A DNA stretch of 64,000 nt from positions 248,001 to 312,000 of the forward strand of contig JAMPIV010019851.1 in the NCBI GenBank assembly GCA_024509875.1. Reading direction: 5' to 3'. The notes beneath the pieces were generated by a model. It was not told where the DNA came from. It worked only from the letters and a program-made list of their open reading frames with translations, and searched no databases. A program made the position numbers and the translations under genes. Shown here in pieces: positions 55,058 to 64,000 of this stretch (its first letter is position 1; every line of letters starts with the position of its first letter). The DNA comes from Oreohelix idahoensis (lineage: Eukaryota > Mollusca > Gastropoda > Stylommatophora > Oreohelicidae).

Positions 55058-55589
55058 TGTTACTTTTGTACTAGCACAGAAACACATACACACACATTAA
55101 CACAGTGAAACAACAAGACAAGCATAAACATAAAAAAACTGTTACATTAAAAACACTAAAACTCACATTAACAAGTAGAAACAAATTCAGGCCAGTATAA
55201 ATGTAGAAACACTATTACTTGGGCACAAATGTACAAAAACTGACGAATTATAACGTAGAAACAATAAGATCTGTAAATACAGATGCACTGTAACTTCTTT
55301 GTGAACACAGAAACAATTATACTTACATTCAGATACTGGGGGACACAGAAACTAGTATAAATGCAGAAACAATGTTACTTGCAAATACTGTTAATGCCAC
55401 TAGTTGACAGAAACAAGTATAAATAATATCAATCAAATGAAGATTATAAGTTACAAATATATAACACAGCCTTCAAGCATAACTAAAGAAACTGACACAA
55501 ATAACATAGGAGTTAGTTATCACAGTCATGTGAAATGTGTTACTAGAACAACACTCTCCAAATATGCATATATGAACATGACTCATCAT

Positions 55590-56040
55590 TATCAGCAATC
55601 TTTAGCTCCTGTAAAGCAAAGGCCTTCAATCAGATCATGCCAAAGCTTTCCAGTGTCTTGTGATATTCATTCAATTTTGTCCATGTCTTCTTTATCTTTC
55701 AAGTATCTCTCCATTTCTCTTCTCCAGAAGTGTTTATGTCTCCCTCTATTTCATTTACCTATCTACTCCAGAACTGACTGCCTTGTTATGCTATCAGTTG
55801 GTTTCCACAATGTGTGTCTTATCAAACACTTAACATCTTCTTTCCTTCACCTCTTGTTCCACAGGTACCTGTTTGAATGTTTCCATCTTTTCCCCACTGA
55901 AGATCCAGTCACTAATCCTCCTATTCTGTACATGCACCCATTTATAAAAGTCTAACTTCTTAACTGGTATTTTGTTTTTGTTCTCCATAATTCATTCATA
56001 AGTTATACAATAGAACTGCTTGACATTCAAGCTGATAAAA
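55590..56040 (-). mobile_element. Diverged LINE-B 3' fragment
   Basis: Minus-strand similarity to the LINE-B end (TTTAGCTCCTGTAAAGCAAAGGCCTTCAATCAGA, then CTGCCTTGTTATGCTATCA). Confidence 0.65.
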
Positions 56041-56880
56041 CATGGTTTACATAGCAACATTTCATACTAGTAAATACATACAATCAAAACTTACTATGCT
56101 AAATACCAGTAAGAACAGTTTTGATATCAGAACAAGGCATTATGTAAATGCACGGCACGTACTTATAACTTCTCCCTAGTTTATATTACCTGGGCTTAAA
56201 AAAATGAAGCTAAGTCCTGTTACATGCCATAAGCCTCTATCATCTATATTTCATCACATAAGACTAGCAATGTCATAAGACTAGCAATGTCATACCAAAA
56301 AACACACATTATATCAGAATCTGAGAAATGAAATAAGCCTGTCAAGTTCTTATAAACTCCACATTATCTTACATTCACAGAACTTGTAAATGATTACACT
56401 AAGAAGTTTTACTTACAAATGTTTTTTGCCTCTAATTCTCATTAATATTTCATCTTGTAAGACTAGCATTTTAACGCACTAAACCCATGTATAATTACCA
56501 GTTTTATTACATGATTACTTATAGCATTAATGTAGCTTCAGTTTTTTTCGTTGCTGCCCAATTTACCATTTTTGCATGAACTTTCTGCTCAAGATTAAGT
56601 TTCAATGAAGATTCCACAGAGAAATGTTGTCTTGTGCATCTGTAAAACTGACATACAAATTTGTCTTGTGCATTTATTCCAGCATTCTTTTTACTGCAGT
56701 ATTTATAACCCTATGCACAACAGGACATTCCACTGGCTCTCTTATTTGCAGAATCACTACAGCCTGGCATGTGAATGAAACACAGCTACCAGTGTATTCA
56801 TCTTCATGGTGATTTATCACCATTATGACCACTGTTGGGGAAATGATCACAACTGTATATGATATTAAACATTAAAAAAA
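56041..56880. other. AT-rich intergenic DNA, nothing recognised
   Basis: Only short spurious frames. One small direct duplication of ATAAGACTAGCAATGTC occurs near 56260. Confidence 0.5.
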
Positions 56881-56898
56881 AAATACTGACATGGGACT

Positions 56899-57110
56899 TC
56901 TTCTTCTTCTTCTTCCGTCCTTAGCCACCGACCGTCAAAGCAGTCAGTGGCCATTACGCCTAGTGGCGTCTTAGGGCAACAGCAGATAGGTTTTCTTTGC
57001 CATTGTTTCCCATCACGCCTATTGGCGTCTTTAGGGCAATGGCAAATCAATCCATTTGCTGTTGTTTCCGTAATCGAAGTGACTGGCAAACGGGTGATCA
57101 GCCCGTTGGT
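56899..57110 (-). mobile_element. 212-bp SINE-like element with a LINE-A tail, 12-bp TSD
   Basis: TGACATGGGACT flanks it at 56887-56898 and 57111-57122. On the minus strand it ends TCGGTGGCTAAGGAC(GAA)n like LINE-A. It also contains two copies of a CCCTAA-GACGCC-AC/AT-AGGCGT module found once in LINE-A. The front part (from 57110) has no LINE-A match and no clear tRNA boxes. Confidence 0.8.
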
Positions 57111-57424
57111 TGACATGGGACTGGTATGAGTAAAATTATTCTTCCACCCCGAAAAGCCATTAGGCATGCGATGATATGGTGCATTATTCTCCCAAGGGTG
57201 CCTGTTATGCCAGTTTGGCTGTAGTCAGATTTCCTCAAGCCTGCACATTACATTAGACAAAACAAACTTATGTGTTGCATAAAAGATTTAGAACACTTCC
57301 AAATATTTTTCAGAGAATTTACAACAATCTTAGCATATATTACAACATACTTTCTCACAAATGTAAATGATTATTGATTGTTTTAAAACTTCACATACGG
57401 AAATAAAAACTGGCAGTTATTTTC

Positions 57425-57670
57425 AGTCTTCATCATTTTCTTTGTGCTCCTTGCAGAGATGGGGCCACTATTACAGCTGGACTCCTTGCAAGAAGAAATG
57501 CTCAAAGCGGTCACATATTCTTGCAGGGATGGTTTCTGTGGCAATTTGTTTTGCATGATCAGCTTGCCAGCCCCATACATAACCTCATATCGGTTGCCTT
57601 GTAAGACATGCCTGCAAGTGAAGTAGTTCTATTCTTTCTTTAACTCTTCAGAGACCCCCTGGAACTATAC
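57425..57670. repeat. Repeat E copy
   Basis: TTTGTGCTCCTTGCAGAGATGGGGCCACTATT... TGGCAATTTGTTTTGCATGATCAG... CAGAGACCCCCTGG matches 18690 and 46840. Confidence 0.55.
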
Positions 57671-57989
57671 AGGGCACTTCAATGGTTACTGCTTGTTTCA
57701 CATGGAAAAAAAACTGGCAAATCATTTTGGTGCAAGGGTTAAAACCTGGGTTAACAAGTCTTCTTGAATAACACCATAAGGAAGACATAATGTAGGCAGA
57801 CACTAGTAAACAGGAAACAGCTACTAACGAAAGCAAATTATCTGGAAATAAATCAGCACATCCAGAAGTGTTAAAGAAGTTGAGGAACATCTAACTGGGA
57901 AAAAGCCAACAAGCTTCCGATTTCTTTTACTTCAATTTTGTTTTCCTAATGCATAGTCAGTCCATAAAGCATCAATAAAAGGGTTTACA

Positions 57990-58195
57990 GGTCTGTATCC
58001 TTTTAGCTGAAATCCTGAGGGTCAGCTTTGTTTCAGAAACTGGATTTTTTCGGTTTTCAGATGTTGCTCAAATCATGTTCAAATAGTAGCCCAAATTGAC
58101 CAAAATAGCCCAAGTTGCTCAAAATGTGTAAAAAAATAGCCCAAAGTCACCCAAAATAGAAAACTTTCAATTTTCAGAATACTTCAGTTTTCGAG
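57990..58195 (-). repeat. Dispersed repeat, inverted relative to 15880-16090
   Basis: Contains AGCCCAAATTGACC-like short tandem motifs (AATAGCCCAA four times) and AAACTGGATTTTTTCGG. Confidence 0.5.
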
Positions 58196-58419
58196 TGTTT
58201 GGATACAAGGATATAGACCTGTATATTATCAAATGTCTGGCATGTTGTCATATATGCCAGGTTTCTCTGATCTTTCCCATTCTTATTGGGTTTCACTGGC
58301 TGTACTTTCATGTGTTATTCCATTTCAATAATTACTGTGCAAGCTTGTCATTGGTCAGTATTAATGTGTTTGTTGTTTCTTCCTGTGTCACTTGGGTTAT
58401 GAGATGTTTCAACATGTGA

Positions 58420-58640
58420 TGAAGCTGAGTCCTCTCTTGTTCCATGTTTTATCAGCTCAAAGTCTTTTTATATCTTCCTCATCCCATTCATTTCTGTCTC
58501 CAGTTCTCTTCTCTGTGTGTTTTTGGTCTTACTCTTTCTCTTTTACCCTGGAGATTTCAAAACATGGACTGCATTGTAATGATATCAACAAGTTTCCTTA
58601 ATGTGTGTCCTACCATTGCCAGCATTGGTTAATATACTAG
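58420..58640 (-). mobile_element. Diverged LINE-B fragment
   Basis: CTCTTGTTCCATGTTTTATCAGCTCAAAGTC... TGGACTGCATTGTAATGATATCAACAAG parallels the other minus-strand LINE-B ends. Confidence 0.55.
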
Positions 58641-59039
58641 TGGTATCAATGTGTTTGTTGTTTCTTCACTGTCACTTAGGTTTTCAGACATTTTAACATC
58701 TGATGGAGCCAACAGGTAACTTTACTGGCTTGCTGAATTTTTAATTATAGGCCACATAGATCATTTTAGTGGAATCACAAATCGACTTAATAAATAAATT
58801 ACAAGAATGCAGATAAATAAAAATATCACTGGAGTTCCAGATAAAATAATTCAACTTCACACAGAAATGCTGTACATGGACATTGATTATCACAGTTCAA
58901 ATAACAGTTTGGGAGTCAAACACAACCTAACAAAGTTGAAATTCTTAAGATAGTCAGTAACAGTTACAGCTATGCATAATGCCAGCTACTAACAGTCACA
59001 AATATGTGCTAACAGTTACCAACAGAAAATTACTGCTAT

Positions 59040-60080
59040 CAACTACACAACTGACAATGGTAGCCACAAACAGTCACCAACAAAGATTGGTACCCACCAA
59101 TAGTCAATGAAAGTACTTACGGATGGTGGTAGCCACCAAGTTACCAAGAGACAATGGTAGCCACCAAGAGACAATGGTAGCCACCAAGAGACAATGGGAG
59201 CCACCAAGTCACCAAGAGACAATGGTAGCCACCAATAGACAATGGGAGCCACCAAGTCACAAGGTAGCCACCAAGAGACAATGGTAGCCACCAAGTCACC
59301 AAGAGACAATAGTAGCTACCAACAGTCACCACAACACAATGGTGGCAGACAACAGTAGCCACCAAGTCACCAACAGACAATGGTAGCCACAGTCATCAAG
59401 AGACATGAGTAGCTACCAATAGTCATCAAAATACAATAGTAGCCACCAACAGTCATCAAGAGACAATGGTAGCACCAACAGTCATCAAGAAACAATACCA
59501 ACAGTCACAAATAGACAATGGTAGCCACCAACAGTCACCAAGAGACAATGGTAGCCACCAACAGTCACCAAGAGACAATGGTAGCCACCAACAGCCACCA
59601 AGAGACAATGGTAGCCACCAACAGTCACTAAGAGACAATGGCAGCCACAAAAAGTCGCCAAGAGACAATGATAGCCACCAACAATCACTGAATGACAACT
59701 GTTGATATAAAAAAGTAGACATTGGTAGCACTCACCAAGAGACAATGGTTGCCACCAACAATCACCTAGCGACAATGATAGCAACCAACAGTCATCAAGA
59801 GATAAGGATAGCCACCATCAATCATCCACAATTAATGGTAGCCACCAACAGTTACCAAGAGACAATGGTAGCCACCAACAGACACTGGTAGTCACAAACA
59901 GTCACCAAGAGATAATGGTAGCCACAAAAGTCACCAAAAGACAATGGTAGCAACCAACAGTCAACAGTAGCCACAAAAAGTCATGAGAGACAATGGTAGC
60001 CACACAAAGTCACCAAAAGACAATGGTAGTTACCATAACTCACCAAGAGACAATGACAGCCTTCAATGGACACTGAAGAC
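59040..60080. repeat. 30-bp minisatellite, about 30 degenerate units
   Basis: Unit GTAGCCACCAACAGTCACCA + AGAGACAATG. It is regular at 59521-59670 and drifts in length elsewhere. Long overlapping ORFs here are by-products of the repeat. Confidence 0.95.
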
Positions 60081-60480
60081 ATTATAAAACAAAACACTAA
60101 TACTGAAAGAACAAAACAATTAAAAAAAGTAAATAGGAAAACAAAACATTATGGAAGCACTGACTGGGAAGCAAATAATAGGCACACTACCCCATACCAA
60201 CAGGTGATTAATGAGAGTTATACATGGTGCTAGAGGCATCATGAGGTTAAACAAATCTTCATATTGCAACCACAAGTTGACATAAAGTGGCTTAGGCCGG
60301 GGTGTTCTGTTACTAGGTCAACTGTGGTGGTTGCCCTATGCCTTACACAGCAAACAAAAAACATAAAAAGGACAAGAAGTCCAAACAGAAACACAATAAT
60401 CATAGATGTTAATGTCATACATTTATTTCATTTTTTTCTTCTTTATCATCAGCTAGTCATATCAGTCATTGAGTGTGGGC
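60081..60480. other. Intergenic DNA, nothing recognised
   Basis: No coding or repeat signal that I can name. Confidence 0.4.
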
Positions 60481-61565
60481 TGGAAATACTCACGCTGTCA
60501 GTAACACAATGAGAATGACTAGAACACATTCAAAATAAAGGGATGCGTATAGTCTTTGGCTGTATGCGAGATACCCCCATTGTGACAATGAGGTACATGC
60601 TTGGAGTGCTGTCAATTAGATCCAGATATGCGATGGCCCAAGCTAAAGCCTATATGCGAGTAACCACAGACAAACTGCACCCCCTGCATGGAAACATAGA
60701 TGACATTAAGGGAGCAAGAATAAAGAGAGGGATGTCATGGTTGGCACAGGCAGAGACAACGATCAAGCAGGTGGCCACAGTTGAAAACATATTCAAAGGG
60801 GAAGAATGGAGTATGTCAGATGAGAATTGGATTAATTACCAGCAAGTCATCATCAGCCTTGGCAGAGTGTAGAACTTGGGGCAATGAAAAAGCAGAACTG
60901 GAAATTAATCAACTGATACATGATCATGCCGGGGACAATGATACCATTGTGTATACAGATGGGTCCTTGATCTGTGGTGAGAAATCAGGCTGGGGCTTCT
61001 TTGCTAGGGTAAAGGGCAGAATCATCGCGGAACATAGCGGGGCTTACAAGATAACAACTTCCAGCATAAGAATGGAGGTAGAGGCAGTTACTGCAGCCTT
61101 AAGGTGGATATCTGAAACTTCATTCACAAAGGCAGTCATTGTGTCGGACTCTCAGTTCGAAAGGTTCAAAGTGGTTGGTTGCGGCATGAATGGAAAACAT
61201 TCATTGAAGCTTTGAGTCAACAAGAGCTGGTGTGGATCTACTGTCCTGGTTATGCAGGGGTATGTGGTAATGAGAGAGCTGACAGACTCGCAGCAAGAGC
61301 ACCCACAGCTGGGACACTGGATATGGATAAGGTAGAGATACTGAGAACAATTAATGATCGCCATTTAGAGAATGACACTGCAATAGATGAATCATCAAGG
61401 TTAAGACTGTTGGAATATGGCATCAAACGTAAGGCTAGCAGAGATGGACGTATGAGAGGATGCATCCATCGTGTATACAACCAGCGAGCTACAGGAACAT
61501 TTAGCATTCACACTCTTTGACATATACTGAGGGAGACTGAGCACCTATGGGTTTGCCCAGAGTAC
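60480..61565 (+). pseudogene. LINE relic with RNase H domain, interrupted by LINE-A
   Basis: Frames in series: GMRIVFGCMRDTPIVTMRYMLG (post-RT region), then TIVYTDGSLICGEKSGWGFFA (RNase H aspartate), SSIRMEVEAVTAALRW (glutamate), VIVSDSQ (aspartate), and WIYCPGYAGVCGNERADRLA (last aspartate). At least two frame changes. The end near 61550 reads into a LWVCPEY-like string that a LINE-A copy cuts. A different family from the relic at 49500-50650. Confidence 0.85.
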
Positions 61566-62170
61566 TTCTTCTTCTTCTTCTCTGATCCTTAGCCGCTGAC
61601 CGTCAAAGCAATCAGTGGCCATTACGCCTGGTGGCGTCTTGTAGGGCAACAACAAATTGATTCCACTTTGCTCGGTCGGCGGCCATCCTTCGTACAGTGC
61701 CCCAACTCTGGTTCATTCTTTGCATTTCAGCCTCCACAGTCCTCTGCCAAGTTGTTTTTGGTCGGCCTCTCTTTCGTTTTCCTTCAGGGGTCCATAGCAT
61801 AGCTGTTCTTGTGATGGCATCGGGGTCTCTTCTGAGGACATGGCCGCTCCAGCGTCTGCCAGCTATGATGGTGTGCATGTCCTCTTGCTTGCTCCGAGTA
61901 AGCAGATCTTGGTTTGTGATAATATTCGGCCAAAAGATTCGGAGAATTTTTCTTAGGCATGTTGTGTGAAAAGAGGGCAATTTCGACATTTCCTTCTCTG
62001 TAACTCTCCAGCTCTCCGCGCCATAGCGAAGCACAGAAAGCACACAGCTCTGATATAATCCTAATTTTGTGCTTGTGCTGTACTGAGAGGACTTTCAGAT
62101 GTTATTTAGACTAAAAAAGGCTGTTCTTGCTTTGTTCATTCTGTTGTTGATGTCTTTGCTTGCTCCGCCG
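61566..62170 (-). mobile_element. LINE-A 3' unit (605 bp) with 11-bp TSD
   Basis: GCCCAGAGTAC at 61555-61565 and 62171-62181 flanks it. Its minus-strand 143-codon frame (GAESWRVTEKEMSKL, RRWSGHVLRRDP, LWTPEGKRKRGRPK) ends VVALQDATRRNGH. Tail (GAA)n. Same 5' start as the copy at 1106-1712 within about one base. Confidence 0.88.
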
Positions 62171-62644
62171 GCCCAGAGTACAGTGATGTCAATTCTGTTC
62201 AACAATAACAATTTATTTCATATGTGGCATTTGCACCACATTACCATCCTTAGAGAACTACAACTGTTGTCAACTATGTTTCTGAAGCAGTAATATTAAA
62301 CCACCCACTTTACTATTTGAAATTTCTGAGTGATTACAACAACAAACTTAAAAGTCATCTCAGTATCATTTATGAATATCAGACTGATGCTTACAACTGT
62401 GGAAGATAATAAGAAAATATTATTGCTCTCAAAACATGGTCTTTTACTGACAAACAATAAATGATAAGACTCATATATGAACCGTTTGTATTAGTAGTAT
62501 GAAGAAAATGACTGCATGAAAAGTATGACTTCCAATCTATCTCCAGTGATCAGTATTTGCTATGACACGCTTATCTAAGTGGACATCCAATCTATTTTAT
62601 CATATTATGGACCATGGAAGACACATGTTGCCATCAACTATTAA

Positions 62645-62765
62645 AAGGTGTGGCGGTTTTCCCACATCTAATGCAAGGAATTTTCTGTCGCTTTGGATTT
62701 TTACATAGTTTCAAAGTTTAAGGGTCTGTTCTTTTCAAGTTTTTTAAAAGTATGGTAATGTTACA
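62645..62765. repeat. Dispersed repeat shared with 7150-7275
   Basis: GGAATTTTCTGTCGCTTTGG and following bases match the copy near 7190. Confidence 0.6.
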
Positions 62766-63063
62766 CATAGATGTAAGGGAAATTGGATGAGGATTTATAA
62801 AATATAACATTGGGACAAAACAAAACAAAAACAGCTGAAATGTACCGACCCTGAAAACAGGCCTCCGATCATGAGTGCATGAGAAAATCAGCCCTCAACA
62901 CTGACTGACCTCTCGCCCTTTAAGAGTTAATATGCCAACAATGATAAACTGTACACATGTGGATTAAAATACTGGACATAATTTTTTTTTTAAATTAATG
63001 CTTTCAATATGTGAACAGATAATACTTCTGCATTTCTTGTAGCAAACATTTTTTTCATGTAAT

Positions 63064-63069
63064 TTTAAT
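63064..63069 (-). promoter_or_regulatory. ATTAAA polyadenylation-signal candidate
   Basis: ATTAAA on the minus strand, 31 bases after the stop of the gene at 63100. No downstream support, and a more distal site is possible. Confidence 0.3.
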
Positions 63070-63099
63070 ACAGAGAAACAGTAAATTAACTGAACGATA

Positions 63100-64000
63100 C
63101 TACCAGTCTGATGATTCTGATGATGAGTTTCTGTGATAGTTTTCATCATCATCATCTGATGAGGATGATAATGACAACAGGGATGTCAAAAACTTCTTCA
63201 GACGCGATCGTGGCTTCTTCTTGTTTTGCAGCATGGATGTGCCAGAGTGAGAGCCATCATCATCATCAACATCTTCACTGCCATCAACATCCCTTCCTGC
63301 ATTACCAGCAACTTTCCCATTGTTGGTTGTGGAACAAGCCTCCACCTCTGCATCCCTTGTCACCTGGCTACTACCACCAGCTGCCACTGTACCTGTATCT
63401 CCAGCACTTCCTGTCCTTCTCTGACTCACATGTTCTCTGGGGGCTACTCCAGGATGGGCAAAGCTCTGGGTAGGAACAACCCCTCTCCTAAAATGCTCAG
63501 AATACTGATCAAAGTAATTGTCCACATACTGTAAGTCATCATCACTTCTGGCCTGTATATCTAATAAGTAATGATTATTATGACACCCACCAGCAACAGA
63601 ATCAAAATGCAAGTTTCGGTCTCTATACGCCAGAATCTCTGCCATACTTGTACTGTTACCTTCAAACACTTCACTTCTGTTACTGGGATTCACTCTGTTT
63701 GACAAGGCAGGTACAGAATCCTGAGAGTGACCTAAAGAGACTGACCTGCTTACATTGTCAAACATGCTGGGATAATCATCACTATCAACAACAGCATGGC
63801 TGGTGGGATGATGATGTTTGCTTGACTTCAATTTAGGATCAGGTCTAACATTTTGGTCACTTCTGTGTTGTGGCTCTTGAGAAGACAGAATGAGTGAACT
63901 AGTCATGTGCTCTAGTTCTCTAGTATGTTTAATAAGGTCATGTCTGTCTCGTTTCTCCTTATTTCTAGTACCAGAATCATTATCCTCACTGACAGTAGCA
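63100..64000 (-). CDS. 3'-terminal coding exon of an unrecognised low-complexity protein (partial)
   Basis: The minus-strand frame is open from the window edge (first full codon 63999) through 299 codons to a stop at 63100-63102. An internal ATG at 63906 is unlikely to be the true start because the frame stays open upstream (SGTRNKEKRDRHDL). No acceptor is needed within the window. The protein is hydrophilic: Ser/Asp/Asn/His-rich, an acidic DVDGSEDVDDDDGSHSG stretch, a basic KKKPRSRLKKFLTSLL segment, then SSSSDDDDENYH and a terminal SSDW. Acidic serine clusters look like casein-kinase-2 type sites. No domain or membrane segment is visible and I do not recognise the family. Codon use looks like a real host exon, unlike the repeats around it. 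It converges on the ORP gene. Confidence 0.7.
   Translation of the reverse strand, partial: ATVSEDNDSGTRNKEKRDRHDLIKHTRELEHMTSSLILSSQEPQHRSDQNVRPDPKLKSSKHHHPTSHAVVDSDDYPSMFDNVSRSVSLGHSQDSVPALSNRVNPSNRSEVFEGNSTSMAEILAYRDRNLHFDSVAGGCHNNHYLLDIQARSDDDLQYVDNYFDQYSEHFRRGVVPTQSFAHPGVAPREHVSQRRTGSAGDTGTVAAGGSSQVTRDAEVEACSTTNNGKVAGNAGRDVDGSEDVDDDDGSHSGTSMLQNKKKPRSRLKKFLTSLLSLSSSSDDDDENYHRNSSSESSDW

Noticed and set aside
59043..59784. Long minus-strand ORFs with WWLPLSLGG repeats
   Set aside because: Translation of the 30-bp minisatellite. A unit divisible by three keeps frames open.

Overview
The window is eukaryotic nuclear DNA from an animal. Coding exons are short, flanked by GT/AG introns and diluted by many transposable-element relics and minisatellites. 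The repeat content (RTE-like LINEs, several tRNA-derived SINEs, an R2-type LINE, a Gmr1-like LTR element) fits a marine invertebrate. A lophotrochozoan such as a mollusc is my best guess, but the sequence does not prove it.

Host genes. (1) On the + strand, five short exons (2005-2119, 8241-8345, 16204-16327, 19338-19428, 35723-35825) splice in compatible phases. They encode the C-terminal part of the lipid-transfer domain of an oxysterol-binding-protein-related protein (ORP), ending in a stop codon. The 5' part of the gene lies left of the window. (2) On the - strand, the last 901 bases hold the 3'-terminal coding exon of an unrecognised low-complexity protein (stop at 63100). The two genes converge, and about 27 kb of repeat-rich DNA lies between them.

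Mobile DNA inside the ORP introns. Intron 1 (2.1-8.2 kb) holds LINE and SINE fragments, including a SINE embedded in a LINE tail. Intron 2 (8.3-16.2 kb) holds a nearly intact R2-type non-LTR retrotransposon (antisense, one premature stop). Intron 3 (16.3-19.3 kb) holds a 52-bp minisatellite, a 475-bp internally deleted LINE with both ends and target-site duplications, and a LINE fragment amplified into a 100-bp tandem array. The last intron (19.4-35.7 kb) has received a very young, complete 9,034-bp LTR retrotransposon (19602-28635). Its LTRs differ at 1 of 816 positions and it is flanked by GACCT. In this element integrase is encoded before reverse transcriptase although the RT is of Ty3/gypsy type, which is the organisation of the Gmr1-like group. 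The two long ORFs meet inside the integrase in different frames. Further along the same intron, a 2,278-bp TG...CA insertion (probable solo LTR) splits a 46-bp minisatellite.

Intergenic part (36-63 kb). It holds minisatellites with 32-, 40-, 35- and 30-bp units, a TA-flanked MITE, tRNA-type SINEs (one locus nested three deep), relics of LINEs with RNase H domains, and a short LINE-tailed element with a 12-bp target-site duplication. There is no prokaryotic operon, CRISPR array or rRNA gene. The strongest leads are the Gmr1-like element and its integrase-splitting frame change, the non-autonomous LINE derivatives with fixed breakpoints, and the ORP gene hidden between repeats.
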